From Quillaja saponaria (lineage: Eukaryota; Streptophyta; Magnoliopsida; Fabales; Quillajaceae), in assembly GCA_029379385.1 (NCBI GenBank), contig CM055610.1:20981422-21045421 (forward strand): DNA of 64,000 nucleotides, given 5' to 3'. Under the pieces are notes generated by a model. That model had not been told where the DNA came from and did no database searches. It saw only the letters and a program-made list of their open reading frames with translations. Shown one piece after another: positions 1-19,492 of this stretch. The first letter of the stretch is position 1, and each line of letters opens with the position of its first letter. Made by a program: the position numbers and the translations under genes.

Positions 1-163
1 ATCCTAAATATTCCAAAGCTTTTTCTCCAGAATCAACAAAAGTCACTGCTAAACTAATTGTCATTGAAGAAACACTAATGAGCCTCTCCAAGACTTTCCT
101 GTCAATTAGACTATCATCAACAGCTAACACATGAAAATGCTGCTTTTCTGATTTGGCCTCCAT
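1..163 (-). CDS. Type-A two-component response regulator, 5' end only
   Basis: The reverse strand opens with ATG at 163 and reads without a stop to the window edge, giving about 54 residues. After a short polar N-terminus comes [18 protein letters not shown], which carries the acidic Asp-Asp pair at the start of a receiver domain. [12 protein letters not shown] follows at about residues 42-53. This is the pattern of plant type-A response regulators (ARR3-ARR17 group), small receiver-only proteins that dampen cytokinin signalling by taking phosphate from His-phosphotransfer proteins. The phosphoacceptor Asp and the rest of the receiver lie outside the window. The stretch between RLI and VDSG is slightly longer than in the relatives I know, so a small structural difference or a sequence error is possible. 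A TATA-like tatataa on the reverse strand at about 227-234 would fit the promoter. Confidence 0.85.
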   Translation of the reverse strand, partial: MEAKSEKQHFHVLAVDDSLIDRKVLERLISVSSMTISLAVTFVDSGEKALEYLG

Positions 164-3100
164 TCTCTATTCAGATATTTGGTAATCAACACTACTGCAA
201 GGCACTGATCTTCTCTTTTGGTGTGTTATATATTGTGTCTGTGTGTGTTTCTTAGAGAGAGAGGGGATGGAGGGTGGTGGTCATGAGAGGTGATTGTTTT
301 TGTTTGTATAGTTTTGTACAAGTAAATACTAAATTGAGTGAAATAGGGAAAACTGTATTTCCAACAGTACAGCAGGTGAGATGTTGTTTTTGTGTGTTTT
401 CATGCTGTGTGATATCTCACACTAGATTCTCTTTTTTCTCTTTTCCCTTTCAATTGGATTTTATTTGATTGCCAAGGATAAATCTTTGGGACCTTTGTTC
501 CAATTTTGTCATCATGATGATGTTGATTTTGGGTGGGTGTGGATAGGATAATTTGGATTGATTTTCAACACTTTGAAAATTAAGGAGAATAAAGATAAAC
601 AAGTGGTTAACTGATTAAACTTTTATATATCCTTTTTCACTCATGTGAACTCTATTAATTGGCAAATAGTTTGCTTATTTTGTTTAATGCAATTAGCTAG
701 TTCCAACTGCCAACTAACCTAGTACTTTTTGGGGGGTTAACTGTTAACCTAGTGTCTACTACTTTGTTATGGAATGTAAAATATGATTGATGGTAATAGT
801 AATAAATAAAAGCTTACTTTATATATATATATATAATCCCAAGTTCATAAAATGAGATTAATTATTAGTTAAACTAATTAACTGGTACAATCATAAGTTA
901 GTAATTTGTAATTACCTTAAAAAATAACCTTCAGGAAATCCTTAAACTTTGCATTTTCAATTTTTTTGGAAGTACATATATGTTTGAGTAGACAATATAT
1001 TATCTTTATAAATAGTGTGTCATGTGATTATGTTCTGTTGTGTTGTACGATGTAAGTATAACAAACAATTAAGACAATTCTATGTTGATTTTCTTGCATA
1101 GCAAAAATTGAAAAGAAAATGTTGTAAAGTAGCTAAATTATCTAATATTTAATTTACCATCAATAGTTTTGCCCCCAAAATTACGCAAATGATGTTGTAA
1201 AATCTCTAATGAATCACACCAAACATCACGAGAAGACATTAGTTATCTTAATTTGGACGCAAAGTTTACAAAACCTAAGACCTGATGCCCTAAAAACAGA
1301 ATAATAAGCAAAATATACAAGGCAATGGTTATTAATACAATCAACATGGTTGAAAATTAAAAGATTAAAATATCCTTTAATATTATGGTAATTATAAAGT
1401 ATAGCCCCTGTATTTGAGGAAATATCTCATATTATACTAGTAATTTGTTCAATTTTCACTTTACTCCACAATGAACAGACCACCATTGATCTTCTTACTG
1501 TAGTCGTACAGGCGGCGTGGGGGACAAACAATAAATAAAGGTATAATGTTATATAGTTGGGACCAAAAAGTGGATCCCACAGACCATTTTTTCTTTCTGG
1601 GTAAGGAAATCTTATGTGGGTCCAGGCATATAAAATCTTTAATGGGGTGTTGTTTTTCTTATGCTTTACATCTCCCATATTTCAAAAAATTTGTTCCCAT
1701 CGAGGTTGTCCAAAGGAGAAAGTCCTTGCTTTAAGGGTTAGATTGCTCTTTTTTTTTTTATGTGGGACCGAATTGTTGTTTGCCACGTGTTATATCTCCC
1801 ATAATCTCATAATGAACTTGACATTTGGATGACGTGGTTGCACATGAACCTTCAGATCATATCACCATCTTCCACCTTGATTTCCCTTGGTCTCTATGTA
1901 CACTGTTAGGCAATGTTTGAACTTTAAATCACCTTATGCAATTGAAGAATGAATTATTTTCTTTTCATATTTTCTCTAAACTTTCTAATTTATCGTTACA
2001 TTTATATCAATTATTTTTTTAAATTTCAAAATTATCCAAAAATCATCTGTTCTCAAGTAAAATTTTATGAGTTACAGAGAAATTTCATCGAATAAAATAT
2101 CTCAAACAAATCTATATCAAATTATTGTAGTAATAATTTATTTTTCCATCAGAATGCATGTATGATCTAGTAAAGCAATTGACCTCATTGAATGTTAAAA
2201 ATTAGTTATAAATGGAAAGTAATTATTGATAAATTACAAAAAATAAATCAAATGCCATACTAAATTTTAAATTTTTTTGGACAAAACAGTTTTGACCTTA
2301 TTTTTAAAATACTGCATTTAGTTAATAAGTTTTTATGTTTTTATCAAATATTTATTATATCTTAATAAAATTGATCTAACTAACCTTTTGACATGATTTA
2401 TTTTATTGAAAATGAAAAATATAACTTTTTATTTGAACCATTAATGAAAGTTAAGAGAGGACGGCACATCATGAATATATTTTTTTTTAATTTTGAATGA
2501 TTTTTTTTTACTTTATCAAGTAAATACATATACCAAATTAATCAATATATGATAAATTGTTACTTTTAATATTTGTACCAATTTATTTTTTTCCAAAATT
2601 CTTCATTAAATCGTTTCATATTCATTTAAAATTTTCAATTTGATTTTTATTTATATTTAAAAAAATGATATTTTTAATTATTAATAAAAAATATTTTATC
2701 CCGCTTAAAAAATAAAAATTACAACTAATATATATCATTTGTCGTGACAAAAAATTCTAGACTCGCCATGCATACCATGTTAAAATTATCACTCTTTCAA
2801 CAGATTGGACCAGCTAGCGTGGCAAACAAAAACAAACGCACCTTTAGTTTCACAAGCAAAATCTGGTGCATGAATTCTGAAAAGCCATTCAAAATAGCAA
2901 GAGATTTCATGCAATCTTTTGTTTCTATTTTTTCTCAAAAGTAAAGAGCATGAGTTGCTCATGGATTTGGTTGCTTTAATTTTGTAATAGTTACTTAAAA
3001 ATTGTGTAATTGATCGTTTATAAAGCAAATTACTGTTTTGACTTAAGCAGCTAAAGAAGGACCCTTTTGACAAAACAAAATCAATATTATCTTTGACCGA

Positions 3101-3296
3101 TCGATTATTACCTTAATCAAGTCATCCCCAAAATCATACCATATTTCAATGGATTGGAATGGGACCCCGACAAAATTTGGCCATGTCTGCTTTTGCGATT
3201 TTTCATTCCACCCATGACTACCTTTCATCATGTAATGTAACAAATTGTGACAGTACATAATATATATTTTTTATTTTTGAATTCGACAAGTGCAGT

Positions 3297-3668
3297 AAGA
3301 TTTTTTTGCAGATATAACGTGATAGTAATGTTCTTTATCGGATGTGTGGTATATCTTAACCTTTCATTTTATTGAATAATATATACATACCTTCACTCAA
3401 ATCTCCAGATTTTATTTTTGGTGCCGGCATAAGATTCTTTCAAATATAAGATAGTAATAATAAAAACGTAATGTTTCTTGTCGGATGTGGGGTATCTTAA
3501 CCTTTCCTTTTATTTAAGAAATATATATATATACCGTCACACATAAATCATGTGATTCAAATCTCCTAGTTTTTTAATTTTCACAATAAATAAATAATAT
3601 AATATATATATACCTTCACACAAAAATCATGTGATTCAAATCTCCTAGTTTTTTTAATTTCCACAATC
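3297..3668. repeat. Two nested, diverged tandem duplications
   Basis: Segments at about 3300-3395 and 3432-3525 share a 'gatagtaat...ttatcggatgt...ggtat...cttaacctttc' core. Segments at about 3530-3590 and 3606-3668 share 'atcatgtgattcaaatctcctag'. The second pair is nearly identical and so younger. No coding potential is seen. Confidence 0.7.
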
Positions 3669-5829
3669 TTAATTTCATTTAGAAGTGGTAAAAATAAGGG
3701 AGAAGAACATAACTATTTAAGAATTAAGATAGGATGTCGATTTGGATCATTATTCATTAAGTTTGGGCCGTTTTGATTTGTATTTGGATCAATTTGTGGA
3801 AAAACACAAACCCATGTGAAGGCTAAGAAAAAGAAAATACAACAAAAACTTCACTCGGTATAGATTTAATTTATTTGGATCTACTTTTAGTATATGATTT
3901 TGTTAAATTCAGATCGAATCATGATTGGATATATTATTATGCATGCTTAAATTTAGAGGGTAACAAGAAAAATAGTTTTAGACATTTTTTTACGTTGAAA
4001 CCTGGAGAGAAACATTGATTATTGTTTGTCTAGAGATCATATTTATTTTTACTAAGCAATAGTACTTCATTAACATGGGTTGTATGAGTCAAGTATTAAA
4101 ATTTGTTTTTAGGTACTGTTTTGATAAGTTTCGAAAATTGAAAAAATCTGTAAAATGGCATGAAAACTGATAAATTTATTTAGAAATGGATGTAAACTTA
4201 TATAATAAAACAAAGTATAAAGCTTAACATAACATATAAATTTAAGGAAAAGGTCAAGTTATAATCAAATCCAACCCTAACATTAGGAGTATTTAGAAAG
4301 TTTATATAATATATTTGTAATTTATGTGAAAATTTTATGTTATTTTATTAAAAATTACCGAAATCATTTCATTTCAAAATGAAAAACTGCATCTTCCTTG
4401 TGGAAATGAAGAAAACAATTCAACCCTTTCGGTTCAAAGGGGTATTTTCACATCAGTGTAAGAGAAAATAATTTGCCCATTTCAGTAGAAACAAGATAAA
4501 TTTTACTTCCTTGGTGTGAGTATTTAGTAATTTGGACCAAATTAATGTGTTTTCATTTTCTCATTTTTATATTTTTTATATAATGATGGGATCTAGTATA
4601 CTCTTACTCTTAGGGGAATTCGAAAGAAATATTCCACTTTAAAGGGAGGGAAAAATTGCATGTGAGGGAGATAAAACCCTATTAACTATTTTTTTTTTTT
4701 TGGGGTCCAAACTTAACTTTAATTTGCTCGAATTTATGGACCTTGTCTTCTCCAACTAGCATGTTAATTAACTGGTTAATTAGCATGCTTTCATTCTCTC
4801 TTCTTCTCTTCTTCATTATAGGAGCAACATGAATCAGTTTTCACATCAAAATGAGTAATTGAATGAGTCCTGCGTAATCAACATCATATTCACCATTACA
4901 AAAGGAAAAAAAAAGGAAGAAGAAGAGAAATTTACATGAGAAAAGGAAAAGTAATTTGTATGAATTAATGTCTTGCATGTCACAAAACTCCCAACTTTAT
5001 TTCAAGCTAAGCATGACATCATTGAAGATTTCATGGAGGGTTATTTTTATTTGTGTTGGGTGCATGATTTGTCAATTAGATTAGATAAAAATAGTCATGC
5101 ACTTAGCCAGTCTTGGTAGACATGCATGCACGCGCGCGCACACATATATATAAGAAAAATAAAACTAACTGTGAGATGATCAATATTTGGTGACATGCAT
5201 TTCATGATTTATGGTTTAACCATGATTGTGATTAAGAGAGTTCGAGACACATAGTAGAAAATGAATGATACCCTATTTTGTTAGGATTAGTTATTCCCTC
5301 CATGTATGTTTAGTACATTGTTACATGAGGTATTGACACATATATTAAACTTAAATAGATAGAAAAATGTTAATATCACAATATTTGAAGTGTTACAAAT
5401 CGATTGTAGATCAATTGAATTGATCATTATGGAATGTGTAATAAACGAAAAAATGGATTATTTCTCTCTTTCTTTGTTATGCTAAATAGAGCTTAAAAAT
5501 GTAATAAAAAACAAAACCATAGAAAAAGTTAAGGAACTGACCTCATTTGAAGGCTTTGTTTTCTTCCTTTTTTATGAATCCATTTTTTTTGGTTTTCCAA
5601 GATCACTCAGCACAGGCTGAGCCAGCCTGTGGTTTTGGTTGGGCTGATTTCACTTATTGGGATCCACCTTTATCAGCCGAAGCCCAGTAATTATTTTATC
5701 CAAATTAGTTGTGGACCGTTTACGTCATTTCTGCTGCCATTAGCGCAAAGTTACAAAATGATTGAACACAAAATATGGGATTTGGGATTTTCGTAGAAAC
5801 TATCGCTATGGTAAGACTACACTAAATTA

Positions 5830-6565
5830 GTTGGTATATAGGAATAATTATTTTATTTTATATATAATTTTATAAAATAAATATTCTTTTCGTTTAGTAA
5901 TTTTTTAGTATCAAAATACTCATTCCATTCAAGTTATTTTATTTCATAAAAATATGAATTCTCAAAGCCGACCTAAGAGTGAGATTGCTTATTTTTATTT
6001 TTATGATAATCAGTTTAGTTCTGTTAAATAACTAATAGAAAAATTCTATCACAAAAAAATAAATAATTAAATATAAATATATTTAATTTAGTACAAATGA
6101 AAAAAAAATACTATTTTATATCACATTAAATAATATAATATCATATAAAATAAAAAATAAAAATTGTATATAAAAATAATAATAAATTAATTTATTTCAG
6201 TCAAATGAAAAAAATACATTTCATATCTTAGTAAAGAATATGGTTATAAATAATTAATTAATATTAAATAAATTAGTTAAGTAATTTTAAACTAAAATAT
6301 TAGTATTAATAAATAATAATAATATAAAATATAAAAATTAAGAAATATATACATTTCATTAATTCATATATATTTATTATTTTATCTATTGAGAGATATT
6401 TTTATTATTTTTATATTATTTCATATCTACAAATTATATAAATAAAAATAAAAATAATAAATCATTATTTCTCATCAATACTATTAACTAATAAAATAAA
6501 ATAATTATTCTATTTTTATTTCTTTTCTCATTATAATTTCATAAAAATTATTATTACGTAGCGGA
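5830..6565. mobile_element. MITE-like AT-rich element, copy 1
   Basis: The left end reads ttagttggtatataggaat. The body resembles the element at 42457-43307 over most of its length (shared blocks such as 'tcaaaatactcattc', the tcaaatgaaaaaaa runs and 'attgagagatatttt'). It has no open reading frame. The right boundary is uncertain because the terminal repeat has decayed. It is probably a non-autonomous DNA transposon. Confidence 0.55.
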
Positions 6566-7271
6566 GAGAAAACTATTCATTCATTCAGATCGTTCCCATT
6601 ACAATGTATTTTGATTGTATTTAAGTTACTGAATTGAAGAATTAACAGCTGCCATAACAGCTGGCCCCACCAAACTAACAGATTTGTGCCTCCCTATCCA
6701 ACTTCACTCCTTCCCCACTGGTCACAAACGACATCGTTCTACTTGGGAGTGTAACAAAAAACACCCTTCTGAAATTTGTCGAGATGAAGCGCGAGGATCA
6801 GACGTCTACAAGTCTACAACAACCCCACCTACCCATCTCGAACTGAGACAGGGACATAATTGTCAACTTGAAAGTCCTGAAATTGGTTGCGATCTTCTGT
6901 GTCCGTCCTCAATCATCTTCACCTTACAACCTTTTTCTCATTGGGTACCTGTATTCTCCTCCATTAGATAAGGCATCCATCATTCTCTCACGCCGAGGCT
7001 CCTTTGAATTCCAAAAGGTAAGAGTTTTCATGTCTAATTCCCTTCTTTCCAGTACATTTTGCTTCATTTTCTCGAGAAAATTTTTGTACTAGGATGTTTC
7101 TAAGCTAATCAAAGAATATCTTTAATGTTCATAGAAGGAAGAAGGTGGGAAATCATGGTTTTCTTGTAGGAATTTAATTGATTTTAATTGTGTTCAAACT
7201 CACCTCAATCGGTTGGTGGTTGATGTTTATGAAACAGACTTTTGCTGGATTAGAGTATTGGAAACTAAATG

Positions 7272-12549
<5,278 letters not shown>

Positions 12550-13164
12550 GACATACTTAATGAACTAGATTTTATTAATTTAAGAGAGCTAGAACATTTG
12601 GATTTTTCCGGTTATGTAACATGTAAACTTAGTCTGAATAGAATGCTTTACATGTCAAATTAGAAACCCGTTGTAAGTTACCTGTGTTGAATTAGAGGGT
12701 ATCAACTAGTTCAAAGGATTACTAAAGAATAGCTCGAGTCTGGAAGTAAATGCTTAAATTCCACTCAGCTTCCTTACAAAGAGTAATTTATTGAGTTCTA
12801 CTTGATGCCAAGTTGAGCATGAAAGTAGTGAGTCTAGATCTACTTGTTTTAACTTGAGTCTCTAGGAAATGGTTGAGTATAAAGTAGCAGGACATGCTTG
12901 CAGGGCTAGTATCATAATCAAGAGTGAAGATATGTTCATTATCTGGCAAAAAAGATTTTAGTTTAAGAGCTCATTAAATTGCTTTGAACGAACAAAACTA
13001 CAACCAGAATACTAATTTATGTTTTGACATTTGCTACAAAAACAGATGGACCGTATATCTTCCCAATCCCTAAGTAATCAAAAGTAGAGGGCGTTTTTAC
13101 AAAAAATCATTTAAATTGTTAGTGCAAACTGGCGGTATTATCCTTTGCTTTAGTTTTGCCACAT
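12550..13164. other. Tail-to-tail intergenic spacer
   Basis: About 0.6 kb separates the stop codons of the two convergent genes. It holds their 3' untranslated regions. I see no coding or repeat structure. Confidence 0.6.
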
Positions 13165-16100
13165 CTATCGTCCATGTTCATTGAGGTATCTCTCTGCGAT
13201 TGTGGCATGAGTTGCGGCTCCTGTAGGAAGAATATCTTCATCAATCATGAAATAAGGTGAGTGAGCTGTGTGAATAGACCCTAGAGTTTCATTTCTTATT
13301 CCTATGTAGAAGAAAGCAGCAGGAACCAATTCTGAAAAGAATGAGAAATCTTCTGCACCCATCAGTGGTGGGGCTACCCTGAAATTAGATGGTCCAAACA
13401 AATCAATTGCCACTTTTTTCACATGCTGATACATGAGCTCATCATTCACTGTTGGAGGATAAATGGTGTATTCCTTCTCAAAGAAGTCAACAGTGGCAGA
13501 GCATCTAAAAACTCTGGCTTGTTCCACAATCACCTGTTTGAAATGAAATACACAAATTGTGTTGGGTGCATTACTTTTCAACACATTGAGTTGAATTAGG
13601 TGCCAAAAGTTTTACAGTTTACCTCTTCTATTCTTCGAAGAACTTGATAGAAGCTTGTGTTGGAGAATGCCCTCAACGTACCGCAGAGGACCACGGTGTC
13701 TGGCATTATGTCTAGATTGTTGCCTCCATTGACTGAAGTTACCGAGACAACCTGGGTTATGAAGGTTCAGTTAGCAAAATCAGAAATCAGAGAGAAAGAA
13801 AGGTGTAGAAATCCATTGGATACCTGTGAGTCTAGTGGATTTGCTTCACGAGACACAATACCCTGTAAGCTGATTACTGCAGCTGAAGCAGCTAACAGAG
13901 GGTCAACTGAGTGGTGAGGATTTCCCCTAATCACAGCCTTGAAGAAGCCACAGCCTGCTAGCAAGGGACCCGGCCTTGACCCTATAACAGCAGTAGGTTG
14001 TTCATGAGATACATGGACGGCAAATATGGCCTCCACATCCTCCAAAGCCCCATCTCCTATCATTTTCTTTGCACCATTACCAGCTTCCTCTGCTGGCTGA
14101 AATAACAGAATTACAGTTCCCTGTAATTCAGCACATAACTAGTTGGTTAAATTTTATCTTTTATATAAAAATCAAAAATTTGGAGAAAGGAAAAAAAAAA
14201 TTTATATTGTGTCTACCGCTATATCCATGGGGCTAGGCTTACCATTTGAGGAACAAAGGTGGCACTATCGCATGGGTTAGATCAAAAAAGTAGCATTTGC
14301 AATTTTTTATACCTAAAAGGTTGTTAGTGGATCATCAGCATCCCTGCCTACTTGCTCCTAAAATATCACGCTTTGGTGCAAAATTAGTAATTGTTCACTT
14401 GCTGAGAATAACTTCAAAGCACAAGGCTACTAGCTCCTTTAAATGATATTTTATTTTTATTTTAGCTTTTCACAAAACTGATCTGTTAAAAGTTGTCACG
14501 ATTTTCGATGACTGAACTAACCAACTTTATGATAGAGCGCCTTAAACCAAACAAATAAATAAATAATATAGACTTTGAAAATGACCTAAGATACTTACAA
14601 ACTTAATATTTATTACGTAATAAATATAAAAATTTTATATTATTAATTATAATAATTAATCATAATTTTAATATTATTTTATTAATACTTTTTTATTTTA
14701 AAAATTGTAAAAATTTAAATTTATATTTATTAAATTTTATTAAATATATTTTAGACACTAAGTAAAAAATTTATAAATAAGTAATAAAAAATGACCTAAG
14801 ATACTTATATAATAGCAAACTCCCATAAAATAATCCTTCTCTTTGAATGCGTCAACTAGCTTTGGCTGCCCTATTTAATCACGTGTTGGTTAATAGTACA
14901 AGACAAATACAGGCGCAGCCCATTAAAAGTGAGTACCATTTGTCCCACCTCCACCATTTTTAAAGTTATTACTTCAGAGCAAATGCAAATTCACTTACCA
15001 AAAATGTTATCGATTTAAAGCATTAAACATCAAGACAATTATGGGTTCCACGTCTTACTGGCTAAGAAATATTAATGATAGAAAGAAAAAAAAGTTAATA
15101 AAAAATTAATACTACATCCTATTTATGAAACAAAATTTATTTTTATTTTATTCAATTTAATGTTTTAACTAGCTAATTTAGTAGTAGGAGAGGTATTAAA
15201 GCAAAGTCTAGATGCCCCAATCTACCTCTTTAAACATCACTCAACCAAGCATCACATCCTTGGCATCCATCCAATATGCTTATATTTCGGAATATCAATT
15301 GTTAATAAAATGTCTAAAATTCCTCCACATTCAGATAGGTAGAAAAATATAGGTGCACTACACACTACTGTTTTAGCTAGGGAGGTCTAGGCCTATAGCT
15401 TATAAGGTATCTTATACTTTTCCAAGGATAAGAGATTTTGGAGATAATATAACTGCCAAGGACATCCCATTCTGCAAATTCCAAATGACTCTTACATCCC
15501 CAAACCCTTTTGAATTTTCTTTTCCTTTTGACTGTCCTAGGGTGTCTGCTCTTTAATGAAGGTAAGAAAGTAAAAGGACCAACAAAATGAAACTTCTAAT
15601 TGGTCGGTCTGCATAAAATAATTGAGACTTATAAGCAAAACTTTTAAAGGAAGCTAAAGATTACTACAGTTTTCATGACCACAATTTTAAATGTGCACAA
15701 CCAAAGCAAGTAAAAGACATTATATTGTCCAGAACTAGCACAACAAAATAACCCACCCCGTCTTTTCAACCTTTTGCACTAAATCAATGTCTTCCGTTCA
15801 TACCATTTATTTTAAACCATCTCAATAAAATGCTACATATTTAATAACCCGCAACATGTACTAACTCGCTGACCCCAGAAAAGATGGGGAAGGAAATTCA
15901 TAACACGTATGTAAAACAAGATTAGGTGAATTTCAAATGTGGAAAGTTTGAAAGCAATGGCAAGGAAAAAGGATACCATAATTGAAAGAAATTCAAATTA
16001 ACAAACAGACCTTTAAATGATGTTCACGGGTCTTTAAGATCTTGGCAGCGCCAATAAGCATGGCAACATGTGCATCGTGACCACAAGCGTGCATTTTGCC

Positions 16101-17107
16101 TGCAATTTTGGATTTGTATTCCCATTCTACAGCTTCCTATTAATACCAAATTAAACATAAAAAAAAATTATGTAATCTATTTTCTTTGTGTAATCAATTT
16201 TCAATGCACAAAAAAATAAAAATCATAAATGAAATAGAATTAATAGGTAGTGGACTTATCCCAATAACATTTCGTACCTAATCTCGAAATATATTGTTCG
16301 GTGTCGGTAATAAAGTAGTTTTGTGTCAATTCGGTTTCATGATGCAATGATTAAATTTATAAAATTCATTTTAGCATTAAAAAAAAAAACATTCTACTAT
16401 AAATAACAAGAAGATTTGGCACAAACCTTATGTGAAATGTAACATAGGCATTTAATGAAAATCATTGAAGCAAGAATAAACTATAATTTTTTTTATGGAA
16501 AAAAAAACTGTTATACCTGTTGGCCGCTTGGCTTTTTTAAACTCTATTTTTAGTGGGTTTTAAAATTTTGAAAAGCTTGAGTTAGAAAATAGAATAGAAG
16601 AACTAAACAACAAACCTGAATCGGGAGAGCATCCATGTCAGCTCTGAGAGCAACAAACGGCGACCCACCGGTGCCGATCCAAGCTCGAATGCCGGTCTTA
16701 GCAAGAGGATAGCGATAACTAACCTCCATCTGATCCAATTCATATCGAATCAAGCGGCTAGTCTCGAATTCCTGAAAAGCTAGTTCCGGATTTTGATGGA
16801 TCGTTCTCCTTAACCTCCTCAACCAATCTGCCATCTCCGGCCGTCTCGCTAAGCTCAACACCGCCTCCGAGCACGACTGACTCCAAACTTGGCAGTTGGA
16901 AGCGGTATCTATTCGGCACGTGTAGTTTTTGCCAGCATCTGAAGGCGGCGAATTTGGTTTGTTGATTGGACTGTAATAGCTCCGGTCACCGAAGAAGCCG
17001 CTGTCATGATCAGAAGGTATCGTCTCGGCGTGTCCGACCGTTGAATCGATTACAACGATCATATAAATTATGAACGGAGCTAAGAATGAAAACATCTGGA
17101 AATTCAT
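13165..17107 (-). CDS. ILL6: IAA/JA-amino acid hydrolase, ILR1-like 6 type (M20 amidohydrolase)
   Basis: Five exons on the reverse strand (17107-16616, 16136-16011, 14120-13824, 13751-13623, 13533-13165) with consistent phases encode about 470 residues. Family members cleave amide conjugates of plant hormones; Arabidopsis ILL6 acts on jasmonoyl-isoleucine and IAA conjugates. The start at 17107 gives a hydrophobic segment ([13 protein letters not shown]) that fits an ER signal peptide; an upstream in-frame ATG at 17236 would add 43 residues. Metal-site motifs are present: [12 protein letters not shown] at residues 177-188, [12 protein letters not shown] from 215, and HVSHEQP later in exon 3. 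MGAEDFSFF near the C-terminus completes the peptidase M20 fold. [14 protein letters not shown] and the long Cys-containing N-terminal extension match ILL6 rather than ILR1 or IAR3. No frameshift or stop is seen. Two G-boxes lie upstream. Confidence 0.93.
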
Positions 17108-17233
17108 TTTGAGAAGACAAAGAAAAAGACTGAGGAAAGTTAAATTAGAGAGAAGGCGAAGCTGTTTTTGAAGAAAATGAAAATGGAGGAAAGAATAGGA
17201 TGAGATAGGAGATAAAGAAGAGGGGAATTTAAA

Positions 17234-17291
17234 CACGTGGGGATAATGAGAGTAATTTTTTATTGGAAAAGTTCAGGGAGTTGAGCACGTG
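17234..17291 (-). promoter_or_regulatory. Two G-box (CACGTG) elements upstream of the ILL6-like gene
   Basis: Perfect palindromic CACGTG hexamers lie at 17234-17239 and 17286-17291, about 130 and 180 bp before the chosen ATG at 17107. G-boxes bind bHLH and bZIP factors, including MYC2 in jasmonate responses, which fits the known wound/jasmonate induction of ILL6. If transcription starts upstream of 17236 the first would be in the 5' leader. Binding is inferred. Confidence 0.5.
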
Positions 17292-19453
17292 GTGGAAATA
17301 TTGATTTGTTAATGGCGGGACCCACCACTTTCAGAGCCCATTTTTCAATGAGACGGATTGACACTCTGTTCCCCGGATAGGGACTCATTTGCTCTCTTAT
17401 AAAACTCCGTTTACTTGTCTACAAGTTCGTTTTTAATAAGTCCCAACATGTGAATCAAAGAAAAACCAAGGAAAAGTCTTATTTTGAATTTTAATTATCA
17501 AGTCATTAAATTTTATTTACTTATTAAAAAAAAAAAAACTTTATTTATAAATAAATATATTACTTATATTAAACTTAATTTTTTTTGAGTATATTGAGAG
17601 TGTTCAAACTCGACACTAAAAAATATTTGAATACAGATACCAACTGCTTGAACTAAACTACCAGTAATTATTTTAAACTTATTTATCTCTATTATTCTTT
17701 CATTTTATTGTTTCATTGTATTAAACTTCAAATATTTTAAATTATTGTGAATTTCAGTAACTAAAATCTATTTCTTACTATTTTAATTGGTCAAGATTTT
17801 TATTATCATATTTTTAATTTAAATTTCATTTATAATTTCTTAATTTTCGAAAATAGAAAAAAAATTGATGGTTTAATAACTAAAGAATAAAATTAGCATA
17901 TATTATTATGGGTAACTGACATTTAAAAAAAATAATTAAATGTATGGTTTATTGATTATTAGAAATTATTTTATGACTTTTTAAAAATTTTAAATAAGAC
18001 TTTTTATTATTTTTCTTTACATAAAAGAATTGGCATCGGTTGGTTCACTTGTAAAATCTTTTAATGTTATTTATAATTTGACATATTTTATATTAAATAA
18101 CACAAATCAAAATTATTTTAATTTGTTATTAGTTTAACAGTAAGTGATGTCACTTAAAATTATTGTATTAAAGAAAAATAATAAAAAGTCTTATTTTCAT
18201 TGCAATTTCTATTGAATGTAATTTCAATGTAATAATAAATTTGATAAATAAATCTCAAAATATTACAGAACTTGCCTATACATGCATGCTAAGCACTAAA
18301 ATTAATAACATGACCGAAGCTGACATAAAATTGAATAAAATATTAATAAATTTTAACATTAAATAATAAAATCTGGTACAAACTTAAATTCGGAAATTAC
18401 TCATATTTCTGTCCACGTCAATTATTCTTATAGTGTTATAACTAATTAATTATATGAATGAGAAATAAAATCTAAGATCTAAGTAATTAAAGTAGTCATT
18501 AAGAAAAAGTTCAACCTACCTTGGGATGCCATCTTGAAAGAGACGAACTTCTTTCCCTTTCATTTCATAAACGTGACTGATAGGCTCACCTGATTTCATT
18601 TGAGATTACAACTGGTAGAGTGGTTGTCGCTACTTAGTTGGGAGATCAAACCGCACCATCTAACAACAACATGCAACAAATGATATCCTTGTCGCTCTTT
18701 TTTTTTTTTTTTTTTTTCAGTTTGAAGGTGCTCGAATTCAATATCTATGGGATAGGAAGAAATATAAATGTCCAATCGCTTGAGTTAAGATTTAAGTAAT
18801 TATCTTTAAATATAATTAATGATATGTTAAAATAATATCTAATAATATTAACCTGATATTTTATATATGGGATCTAATATAATTTATAAACTAAAATTAT
18901 TGAAAAAAATATGATAATATTTTATTTATTTATTATTAACAACGACATAAGAATTTAAATTCTTATCAATTATAATAACAATTTAATATGTCATAACTTA
19001 TAAATTATATGAGGGCGCTGATATTATATTTTCTTGTGATGAAATATGTTTTTAAAATCATGAACTATTGTTTTTTTATGCGTTTTGAATTGAAATGTTA
19101 CACTAAAACGAATCATAAGTGTTACAAACTTGTAAGATAAAAGAAATTAATCTCATGAAAATGGAAAAATAGATTACTGAATTCTTTGTATGGTCCAACT
19201 GAAATGACTAAACAATTTTGTTTTCTTCTGTTATTTTGTTGTAGTTGAAAAATATATGGATCTAATTTTTGTACTGCGTGGGACAAAAGGGCCCATTAAA
19301 ATGAAAAAATAAAAAAGTTTTATTTTTATTTTGGTTGTTGACAAAATTAAATTTTGTACTGGAATCAAAATTTTCCACCACTTGCTGGTGGAATATATAT
19401 ATATTATATTTTTTTATATTTAAAATTAACAAGTGGACAGGCCTTATAAGTAA

Positions 19454-19492
<39 letters not shown>

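Larger units (their letters stand above)
164..7271. other. Long intergenic region, AT-rich, no gene recognised
   Basis: About 7 kb separates the response regulator from the next coding start. Short open frames here (for example near 1430-1830, 2744-3258 and 6684-7092) have no recognisable family and low-complexity composition. The stretch includes tandem repeats near 3297-3668 and a MITE-like element at about 5830-6565. The part from about 6650 to 7271 probably holds the promoter and 5' untranslated exon of the following gene; a donor-like aaaaggtaagag lies at about 7013-7024. Confidence 0.6.

Noticed and set aside
1427..1832. Overlapping short open frames on both strands
   Set aside because: No conserved motif, no splice-supported extension and no known family; chance frames in AT-rich DNA.
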